Below, piece by piece: positions 21,706 to 33,700 of a DNA stretch of 62,000 nucleotides. Location: the NCBI RefSeq assembly GCF_000003815.2, contig NC_049981.1, positions 16,534,290 to 16,596,289 of the forward strand, read 5' to 3'. Each line of letters opens with the position of its first letter. Position 1 is the first letter of the stretch. Made by a program: the position numbers and the translations under genes. The DNA comes from Branchiostoma floridae (Eukaryota; Chordata; Leptocardii; Amphioxiformes; Branchiostomatidae). The notes under the pieces are model-generated. The model saw nothing but the letters and a program-made list of their open reading frames with translations, had not been told where the DNA came from and did no database searches.

Positions 21706-24700
21706 CTGAAGAGGCAATACAATAGAATTACCTTTTGTCCCTCGTGTTCTTTTATCTGTGTTTGCACTTCTGTTTTTGACGATATTAAAGTATTAAGAAT
21801 TTTGATTCGTACCCAATCCTTAGTAAACAAATGCAATAGAATGTAATGTAAAAATACTATCATAATTAGTAGTGCCAATATTTCATATTGCTGATTGAAA
21901 GCTCTGATGTTAGTTTGTTAATGATTACTTAAAAACTGTTATAATTTTGCCATTCTTCATTAAGATGTGCCAGTTGGTAGGACTTACTACACAACCTGAA
22001 TTACGGTTAATTTACTCTTAATCATTGAATAGTGAAATTCATTGTACGCAGTCAGATATAGATGCTAGTGTTTGTCGATAATGATTATAATGGTTCTCTT
22101 AATGTACAAAAAAGGCTTCAATATCCACCAAGTGAGGCACAACAATGCCGTAAAGGAAGCCATTAAGCCTGTCTGAAGCAGCATGGGCAGTGGGGTGTTA
22201 TGTGTCTATACCTCTCTAACCGATTACGGGTACCTATTTCTACAAAGGTGGATGAGATAAGCCATGTAAAGTGCCTATCCCAAGGACACCACGTCCAGCC
22301 AGGAATGCAAAGGTTTGAACCTGCGACATATCGATCTCATATGTATTCACTCGGACATTCTACCGCCACAATAACAACACTGATATTAGTAGTCATAGAA
22401 ATAACATACCCCACCGACAGCTGCTTTTTGATGGCACTTCCTCTGCGCGTGGCAAACCCATAGCCTTTGAACAAGAACGGTTTTCCCAGGAGCATGAGCT
22501 CACAGTTTTGATCAGTTCTCACAGTGTACTCCAGAAAGGGCGTCTCCTCGATCAGCACGTACCGCCCAGCACGAACCCACTCCACGCCCTTCATGCTGCT
22601 CGGGGGGAACATTTCAGTGGTCTGCATCGAATCCCACATCCTCTCGTACACAGAGCCAGTGTCTATTGGTGTAAAAAGACATCAGATATAAGAATCAAGT
22701 TGAGACATCCCTGTAAACTATATCCGTTGATAGTTTCATCAGGCTGATGAATATCTGAATGACAAAGCTCTATGCACGACCATACATATATAGCCTGGTG
22801 ACCTCTCATGAGTGTCTTCAATTTTCTTGTGGGCAATAATGATTACTATATTAAAAGCAATTCAATTTCCATAATTTCGGCAAAACAACAAAGAATTCTC
22901 TCTGGCGTTTCAAGTGACATCCATCATTCTTCTTCAGTAACACTAGAATAAACAGTTCCTTAATGAACGTCACTGGAATAAACAGTTCATTTTAGTGGCC
23001 CTGAAGGAGAGTAGTGGATGTCACTTGAAACGTCCGGCTGTAATCTCTGAATCTTATTCTGTGGTGCAGATTGAATTGTCTCCAAACATTACAACAGAGA
23101 TGTCGCAAAGGTTGCCTTGGTCTGGTATGTTCCATTAGTTTACCAACAAGAGCTTTACGAAGGTTCTATCATTACTCGAGGTAAAATGAAATCTATGTGG
23201 ACTAGATTGTTGGGGAGTGAAATGAAAACTATGAATATGAAAAAGGGAAATTAATATTGATATAGTGCAGGATTGTAAAAAGAATGATTACTATAGTTCT
23301 AGCTCAGCAAATAGCTATTCTTCCACTTCCTGTACAGATTCTACACGTTCACGGAAATTTCCCAAGCTCTTGCCGGCAAGCACAATGAACAATTGACCAC
23401 GGCTTAATTTCCATTGCTAAGAACTGTGGACCTTTCAGGTAGCATGCATGTCGAAAGAGCGACACATGCAGCCGGAATCGAACTCACGGCTTCTAGTTCA
23501 AGAAGGCAACGTCGCTTACCACTGCACTTCACAGTCATGCTATACTGTAAAGTTCTCATGTTAACATACCCTCCTTTCGAAAACATTGAAACTATAGTAA
23601 GAGTTCTTCATCGAAAAGCATGGTCTGAGGAACGCAGCCTGTACTGAGCGTGACCAACAGGGGCTTCTGATTTGAGTCACGTGAGGTCAGAGTGCGAAGC
23701 CGCTAATTTGATCTGCGCTCCCCAAACTTTTGGTACCTACCTACTTGCCCCTTGAAGAAGGAATAGAGAAATGTTTCTTGTGTCACGCCAAACGGGATGG
23801 AGTTTTGAGACGCCAGATCGTCAATAGACTTGATTGGTGAGACGAGCCGCTTGACGGTGAGGAAGGCTGTGAGGTTGGCAGTGTAGGTGGAGATGACGAT
23901 CAGGGTGAAGAACCACCAGGCACCGGCCAGGATACGGGAGGGGAGGGAGCGGGGCGCAGGCTCTCCTCCTGGAATATACGCAAAATTTGGTAACATTACG
24001 TACTAGTTACTTGAAAACCTCAACCAAATGCGCAAGAGGAGAGACTGGGACGCAACAGCCCTTTTACAACGTTTCATCAACAACTAAAGAAGTAACTTAA
24101 ACTTCTGCATGACGCCACGTTTGAGAAGCTAGCCACGAGTTTCTCATTATTGATATGCAGTGCTGTTCGGTTGGAAGTTGGTGTAAAACCCATTTCGTCT
24201 TGAGTTGGAAATTAGACTTAAATCTCGCCACAGAACAAATTCTCCATCACATAATATATGGACTTTCAAAGGTAAAGGTGTTTTTATAGCTAGGAAGTCA
24301 TAACTCACCTTTCCGGACGATCGACCAGTACGTCAGCCACAGACTATTCTTGAAATTGAATTTGCGGTCGTTGTAGTAATTCTGGTCCCCAATATCACAT
24401 TTGAACCTAAGCAAAAGGCAATTCATATGGTTGATGATGATAGCTATGTATATGTAACTTTCCATTTATTCTACGCTAAAGGAAAGATACGGACAAAAGA
24501 AGTATCTTTCGAATGTACACAATTTCGAACTTCGTAGAGCAATTACAAAGATAAGAATCTGTAGTCACAAACTGAATATAGAAGCCGGAAGATATTCTAA
24601 AATTCCCCGTGACCAGAGGTTTTGTCCATTCTGCCCAAATGAGATCGAAGACGAACGTCACTTTGTTATGGATTGTTCTCAATATGATGACAAACGCACA

Positions 24701-27700
24701 GAGCTGTTCACATTACTTTCCGCTCGCTCTAAAGACTTTGCTACTCTCTGTTCGATAGATAAATTCAAGTACATTCTGGGAGGCGAAAATCCACATTGTG
24801 TACAAGTAGGCAAATATATTCACGATTGTTTATACCGTAGAACCAATAGTGTAAATGACATGCTAGACCATTTATGTTGATGTATCCATACCTATAGATA
24901 TCCATATATATGTGTTTAGTTGTACTGTAAGTAGTTGTTATTCATGTAGACCTTACGAAAGTCGCTGTACTTTTGTCGTTGTCAATAAAGATTGTATGAT
25001 CGTCACTGGTAAAAAAAATAAAACGTATTAATCTTTTTTAACTAACCTCTTCTATTACTCTCAAAACTATCGCGAACCATCATCTGATATTTTCGGGCGT
25101 ATTGCCCAAACTGAAATATGCTATGACATTTTGGTGTGTAGTTTCTTAACTAAGTACTTAAAAAATCTGAGCAGCTATATAGGTAACTACAATCTCAATA
25201 TTTATTTGTAATTGAGGGAACGGTATGTTGAAGGATAGAGCACACCTTAGCCTGCTGGTGACATACAGCAAGATGGCGGTCCCCAACAATGCTCCCAAGA
25301 TAGAAAACCATACGGTTCCTTTGAACGGCTGTAGGAATGCGAAAATACTGGTTCCTTCCGGTTCCGGTTTCTTCATGAGCAGCCCTGCGCCCAGGTCCAT
25401 GAACGGGTTGGTGAAGTCCACGACCTGTTCCCTCTCCGAGCTGATGGTCACCGGAGCTACGGCAACATCTGCTCTCTATACCATGTGAAAAACACAGAAC
25501 ATCACAAAAAAAGTTCAACAAACTTAAACCTTTTGAAACTATATTAATAGAAAACATCTTTCCAGAAGATAATAAAATCATTTAGTAACATCCAAAATTC
25601 CAAATACAGAAAAATAAAGAATAATAATTCTTAAAAAAAAATGTTTTTTTTTTTAATATAAAACATGCGTGCAGTTGTGCTCCCATTGCGTTTGTATTCT
25701 TGCAATGAGAGTTCAGTTGCAGACTTTGCACAGTACTTTGTGAGTCTCGCAGCCAAACATGAAGATAAAGCGAGTGACAGATAATGAAGCCACCCTGCTA
25801 AGTAATTCTATCCCCGCACCGTGTGCGACAGAAGGAATCATGTCCCAAGTGACATTTGCACTAAGTGACAAATGCTTTCTGTCGTCGAATCCTCCCCAGA
25901 ATTAGAATTACAAGGGATGGTGATATGGCAGCAACTGTCATGGTTGTTTCTTCTTGTCATGAATCCAATCTTTACGTGAGTTTTGCCTGTATGTGAGTTT
26001 TGCCTCTATGTATTTTTTTCCAATTCATTATAATGTGTATTCATGGTCAGTGAACAACAGGAAAAAACCAGACAACTAAAGCTATGCTTTTGCAACTATT
26101 GAAATCTATGCAAGTCTTTCTGTGGGGGGTCCATATCAATGCTGATCGATAAGCTTTGGTTAAGTGTCTGGGACAATACAATTTGTCTCGGAAAGCTTTG
26201 TTTGTACTACATAATTATTTTTAATTGCCCTTCACCTGAAATTACTTTTAAGATCGAACTGTAGGTAAGTAATGTAACGTTAATGGGCTTACACCGGACA
26301 TTATCTCTCCGATCACGCCGCTCCACTGTGTGTTGTTCTCTTTGGGGGCGCCGTACTTTCCATCTGGTGACACGTACAGCTCAAAGTCGAACCCCAAACT
26401 AGACGACAACTCCTTCACGATGTCTATCACGAACCCATGGAAATCGGTACCTTCGTCTGTTACCTTTTTTGTGGCGTAAGGGTCTTCCTGTATAGATACA
26501 AATGGACATTTATTCTTTTTGATGAATACGCTGGGATCACAAAAAATACAGATACTATTTTGCACAGGGAATTGTTTGCTGAAGGGTGTGCAAGTACAGA
26601 ACATTTGAGACAAAGAGAATGGGCATCTAATACAGCGTATTCGATACTGAGTTAAAAGAAAAGACATCAAAGAAAACTCGTGGTAACGCCTCTGGCTCAT
26701 TGTGATAAACAACCAAAATGGCCTAGAGTAGGTTAAAGTTGCGTTGATGGAATCATTCAACTGACATAACAAGTGTACATTCTTTTAGTCATGGATGGAA
26801 ACACGGATAGTGTACGCAGCTGGTATCCTGATATCAGAATTATATATTCACTACGTGTCAGGCCATAGAGCTAACTTTGTTGTTCTTACCAAAACTGTGA
26901 CAGCCTTTAAAGTTTTTCCCTTCAATAAGTCATCACTGCTGTCGATAAAGTCTTGTCTGCGAGTTACTTCAGGCCCTGAAAGGGTGAGAAGTGAATGTTT
27001 TAATCTTAGAAAATGCTTCAACATTCATCCCTCAGTCTACCCAATGTAAGCCAAATTAAACAAGAGTTCGTAGACCTCAGGCCTGCATGAAATGTATTGG
27101 GTGTCTGTAGATCTATTGGGTTTTTTTTTCCCTTTTCGTCCATGGTTGCGTGGTTGAAAAAGTGAGATTTTTACCGTGTTGGAAGTGCACCATGCAAAAG
27201 TCTGAAATTCCATTTTCGGAATGTGTAAGTTTGGGCATGGATGAACATTACTTATTTTGGACTTCTTAAGCATGTAACCAACCACAGAACCTTGAAGTTG
27301 TTGAGACGACTTTTCCTACCTTTCTTTTTTTGGGTCTCAGATGGCCCATGTAGTTATTCTGTCACATATGATATATTCAGTACTGATATCTTCCTATTTC
27401 AATGTACTGACCTAATGCAGCTGCTAAATCTCCTTAGTGTGGCAATGATATTCATTAAAGACTTATTTCTGGAGTGTTATATCACTTGACACTTGAAGGT
27501 TATTTGCATAATTTGACCAATAATATTTTTACAGTAATTCCATAGACAATATGAATAGTGGTAGCCCCATCCAGTAGCAACAGTTAGTCCCCAGGGTGGT
27601 ATGATATTTTTATTCAATCCGTCCAACTAAAACCTAAATCTCTTGAAGTACCTAAGCCAAATTTAACAGCAGAATTTACTATTCAAAATGTCCTTGTCAA

Positions 27701-30700
27701 TCCCATTCATAGATGGCAAGCTGCTGGCAACTTTAAAAAGTTCAGAAAGCTGTTGTAGTCAGAGTGAACACCCAGCAAACATCCCCCAAAATCAATGAGC
27801 AGTTGCTTAGAGGGGGAAAACAATTTCATCATATTTTTGTAGTAACAAAATGCAACAAACGATACTAAAGTTAAAACAGAACAAAACCTCTACCACTTAA
27901 CCCTGCTCGTACTATAGATTAAGCAGGCCCAAAAATCAAGCGTATATGACTGAGCCCCAAACTACAAATTACCTGCATACAATACGGAAATGGCATCCCC
28001 AAAGAAACAACAAGAAACACAGGATCATACACATACCTTTCTCTTACACTCAAGCTCTATACATTTCTCCTCCACTTTAGAAAGTTGTATCTTCTGCTGA
28101 TTGCCACACAGGGTAAAGGAACTTGTACCAGAACTTTAAATTCAGTACTACATGTACACAGCTCTCAAAACACCACAAACTCGGATTAAGAAGCAAACTC
28201 AAATTGTACCTAACCAATACACCAACAGATACTAGTACATCATCTGGCATGAGACAATGTTGATACAAAGTAACCTGATACATTGAAGGTGGCCCGGGCC
28301 AGATGACGGTTCTACACGGAAACTTAAAGACCTATCAATCAACCCAAACCCAAGCGTCACCTGTTTTTACAACCAAGCAGATATTGGGAGGATGCCCCAA
28401 CCACACAAAACAGGGTCAACCTATACAGTATCAAGTTCAAGCACTAGGAGGCCCAAAATCAAACCTGACCACCAGGACACCACCAACAATTCACGTACCA
28501 AATAGCAACACAATGGCACCTTGCGTTCCGGAGATACAGCGCACACCCCGTGCCCGCACAAAAAGTAACCTAAAATGTCAAGTTCAAGCACCAAGGGCGC
28601 CAAAATCAAAATTGAGAATTATTCAGCCACCGCCAACACATGTGCCAAATATCATCGCGCCCGCACCAACCGTTCAGAAGATATAACTCCGGAAATACCC
28701 CCTCCCGGACACAAAATTCGACCTGCCGCGTCAAGTTCAAACGCGACAAGGTCCAAAGTCTATCCTAGGCAACAGGCAACAACCCCCCACCCATGCACCA
28801 AAAATCGTCGCAATGGCGCGTATCGTTCCGGACACACAGCGCCAAATGTGCCCAAAAAACACCAAAAATGCCACCTGCAATGTCAAGTTCAAACGCCAGG
28901 AGGCCCAAAATCAAACCTGAGTGTCAGGCTACCACCCCCAACCCGCGTACCAAAATTCGTCGTGCTCGCACCATCCGTTCTTGAGATACAGCGCCCTAAA
29001 TAAAGCCCCAGCTTCCAAATTTTCCCACGCCCGTGAAAACCATACATGCATACATGCAGGTAAAGAACTGGTTCTTGTATGTATTGTCTCGTATGGTATG
29101 TATTCCATGCATATGTTTAATGCAACGTGATACGTTAGCAAATACATCAGATAAACCTATATTACCTAAAACGTTGAATGACATGCTGTAATGACATGCT
29201 GAAATTGTGTATGTGTGGCATAAATACTTGATCTGTATTAAACGTACCATTTTGACGTTGAGACTTGGCGGCAGCTTGCAACTGTGACAGGAGAACTGAT
29301 GGACTCTTGGTTGACGTCGCGGCTGATGCAGACGACGATATCATGAGCGGGGCTGGATAGAATTAACAACAATGCATTACAAATAGATCATATTATTATC
29401 ACAAATTACTGTAATCGTTTTTATACGCGTACGTCAGTTCGCTTGTGTCCTGGCTTGAGACTTCTGTAGTTCTCACTTAAGATATTGCAGTTCTTACTAT
29501 TGTGTATTTAAGTAACATAGCATCTTTCTTTCGTATGCAGAATTTCGTTTTAGTAGCATTTTCACAGGAATTGCACTCTGGTATCGTTGCAGCGGCACTG
29601 TTCAAAAATTCAACCCTCGTCCCAACTACCAAGCTAGGACGCTGGAAATAATCCAGTGAGAACCCGCTTAGATCATAGCATTGATTGCTCTATAATTACC
29701 CCTTTGATCAGCCGTCGTATGGTGAAAATTGGCTGTCTCTTTACCGACTGGGGCATAAGAGTAAGATCGATTATTCCACCTTGCATTCTGGTATGCTTGC
29801 TTCCACAAATTGCCAGATGGACAAATTTATATCCAAGCTTTAGTGAGCACAGACTTCGCAGATAAATTGCAAGTTTTCGAAGAAAGTTGTCTATGGAATT
29901 CTCGCAACTATGATATAAGGATATTGGAAAGTAATGGTGGGCATGAAACAAGTGGTAAACTTATGTTATCCATGAAGTTACGTATGACACATACTCGTGG
30001 CTTCTATCAAGCGAAGAACAAACCTTGACAAAATACCTTGAGGTACCAAAGCATTGGCTTGTTGGTTGCAGTGCATCACTTGTTAACTTCGATAATTATT
30101 TGTTAATGGGCGCCAGTTGGCTGCAAAGATCTCTAATTACTATTTTATAAAGTAGCATTTTGTATCAACTCCCTCGTTATAACACATTTGGAATTAGCAG
30201 TATGCCTCAATAGTAACCGTAACGTAAGTTATGTTTTATAAAATCAAATCACCTTAGTTTTGCACAAAAATGTCAAGATACCATTCCTTGTTCATTGTCA
30301 TGCTCATTGTCAAAGAATAGCTAGCGAGGGGCCATTTGGCATTTCCATCCTCAAAATGCATGAAGATATATCGGGACAACGGAAACATTTGGGACAGAGA
30401 CCTTTGTGTGGCACTTTTACAGAACTGAGACCACTTTATCAGGAGGACAAAATGCCCTTCGCCAATGTCAAGTGCGTCTTTTCACTGTCTCAATGCCAGT
30501 GACCTATCACGATGCCGTCCAGTCATCAACACCAGATCAATAGTGCGTCTGGATTCAATCAGGTTAAAGCGGAACACGACTACAAACCTATTAACGTCTG
30601 CTGTTAACGCATTCTGGACACAGACTCACAGGCATTTCACATAATAGAAAGATCATTAGACCTAATAATAGCTAACCTTACATTGTCTTTGGCCTTTCCA

Positions 30701-33700
30701 CTTAAAAACTTTCAGATGACATACCTGACTTTTTTAGTTACGTTAGCGGAGGTTTACTCAAAACAAGTCTGTACAGATATAGAGTCCACAAAATCCAGTG
30801 CACTAAAATGTTTATGTACATACTAATCCATACCCAAGGCTATTCTTATCTTAATGTAGATTTTTTCTAATTCGTAAAGATCTCGGGGGAAATCCAAAGG
30901 ACTGCAGTCTGTAGACTTTATCGTTCGCTTATCAAGAAAACTGTTCCTTCTCCCTAAATATTAGTTTGCGTTCTGTGCCATACTGTCTCAATAGCCTACT
31001 TAACTAATCAAAATGGGGCAAGGACGTCATTTTGAAAGCTTGTTATCTTTTTCTTTCCCTGGAAGAACATATGAAGTCTTAACAGAACCTAATGAAGTAC
31101 ATTTTGATTGCTCTGTGTCCCTGCTGAGTTGTGAACCACCTTTGTGATTGGTGTTAACGACATAAAGATAAAAAAAGTAATAACTGATACACATATGCGA
31201 GTTTGAAAACTTGAGCCATTATATCTCTCTTTGGTTGTGAATGAAACTCAATAGGAACAAAAAGACAACGGCTTCATCGCTGTCCTTGTCCTGTATTTAG
31301 TTTTAGTCTTTTTCCCAGCTGACACTGCAGGTAGTAGGTAATTACCTTCTAAAGAGCTCGATATCTGTTTTGTTTCCCTTGGTCCCTATAATGGATAGTT
31401 AGGCAATCTCACCCAAATGGTCCAACTCAATCAACAAGGAGACTTAATTGATTGAATGTCGATAGATGGCAGTATTTCAACAGTAATGTCTGTCCAAGGA
31501 TGTTCCTCCACAGGGAGTAAAGTTAGAATCACCTTGTCGGATGTGAGCTTTTAAAGTCAGTTGAATATACAATTTTCCATGCTTCGCGAGAAGGTAGAAT
31601 TCTTTTACATTTCTTATGTTAGTTCCAAAGAAAACGTCCAACTAAAGGACATACATGGCACTAAAAGCAAAGTAGTTAACGTACATAGGTATCCATAAAC
31701 CCGATAAATTACAGCAAATGACGGAAGCTAATTACCGTTTTGCATTAAGAAGCCGCTTAGCTTCCCATTTTGAACATATTTTCTTCCAAGATGTACCTTT
31801 TTGTCTGGGTGTGATATTTTCTAATTTTGAAAATTATAAAACACAAGACATAAATGCTTAGAAGCAAAGAGACCACTGACTAAAAATGAAATGTTTTCTC
31901 AACAGAGTAGAAAGGTAAAGTTCCATGTGAATAATAATGCTAACTTAATAAGTTATTCGCATCTTCATGGTTTGCATGTGGGATATATGTGGTTGCAGTA
32001 TATGTTTTCTTTTTGCTAAGTCATACAGTGAAACTGTACATCTTGGATTTTCTCCTCTTTCGAATTTCATTTGTTTTACCAGAAACAAAATCTTTGCAAC
32101 CATTAAATATAAAGCCAACCAAACAATGCAACTTCGGGACACAATCCAATTCTTCAGAAATCACACATTTATTAATAAATATGCATGACCGCCATTAAGA
32201 GAGATGAAAATATGTATTTGCTTGTCTGTTTAATCTCATTAATTTGTTGATGGCAAGAAAAGACTATGAGCTATCACCATTAGTGGTGCGATTCGCAATG
32301 AACAAATTAGTTTTATAATTTATGTTATTTGAAAAATTGAGTTTACCCTAGGTCGGGCAATTTGTCTTCAGCAGTACATGTTTGTGTCAAAATCACCACG
32401 TACATGCGTGAGTCTTTCTAGGCTTAATTACCCATATTATGTTTCATATATCCAATATTCTTTAGTAATGACATTCTTTCATATCTATTGTTGTCAACTT
32501 TGCAGTGTAGATTTGTACCTAGCATGTGTCTTTTTCAGTTCGATGAGAATTTTTGCAAAAATACATAACATCGTTAGCTAATGGCGCTCGAATATAAAGT
32601 CAGCGCAAAATTTATTTACAGATCACATATAGTGTTCAAAAATTTCTTTTCTATAATAAAAGAACGTTTTATGGTTTCTTAGTGCTAGATGAGTTTGTAT
32701 TATTTGAAGAAGTAGGATTGTAGGTAGTGGGCAGGTGGATACTATTTCAATTGTCAGTGTCGTGAAGTTTGGAAACGGGGACATTTTACCAGAGTTGGTG
32801 AATAGATTAACTACAGCTCTTGCTGATGGACAAACTGCAGTATGGTTATATATCTTCTTGTGTTTGATGGTGATAGTTCTGTAGTTTTCTGCAACCTTGT
32901 ATGTTAAACTCTATCATTGCATTTCATCTATAGGGCAACATGAAGATTATAGTAAACGTAAAGCTGATTGTAGATCAAACAAAAGTTAAATTCAAAGTCA
33001 TAAAAAACATAAACACCACTAGTCCTACAAAAATATAAGCTTTGGATCAAACGACCTAGTAGTCATCCTATTGTCAGTTACACCCTGTTTGTTTTATGGT
33101 GTTTGTGAAGAGCAACAAATCACAATGACAAATATTAGTTGATAGTAAAACCTGACCACCCTTTGTCGTATATCATATTGTAGATATACGACATATTGCA
33201 TTTTAGCCTCTAGTCTGCATTGCTTTATGTGTCACCTTCAACCTTGATGTATTACTACCAGACAAATTGTGGAGCCCTCAAGCTATTTAAAATGAGATTA
33301 TGACGACTATAAACAATGCTCGACTTACATTTAATTGCCTTTATTACCAGGCGTAAGTAGCAATTCAAAATTATGACCGGGCTTTGCCTTTCCGAGGCGC
33401 CAAGGAGGCTACAGAGGCAGTGTCTGAGGCGTGGTGATTTAGATAATGTTAATTGCTTAATTGATCCGCGCGCGGTTTCCCTGCTTCCTTCAGAATGGAT
33501 TCTTAATTAAAGGATCAAAGTTACTGAGTTAAGAGACATCAGTAGTAAAGTGAGTAAGAATTTTTTTGTAATTTAGACCATCAGCAAGCTAGTAATTTTT
33601 CACATAAAAGCAGCAGCGCTTAGTAGAATACTCCAATGTTCTGCATGTCACCATTGCTATCTTTGGCTGTCTGTTCCCTTTTTCGAAATACTGTTAAATA

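Noticed and set aside
26488-26772. Upstream extension of the exon 4 frame (175 codons in total)
   Set aside because: It is read-through of intron 3; the acceptor at 26488 and the in-phase exon 3 at 26890-26975 give the family-typical sequence.
28303-29003. Possible Pro/Lys-rich protein on the + strand
   Set aside because: The frame follows the tandem repeat unit, shifts between copies and has no start, splice or domain support.
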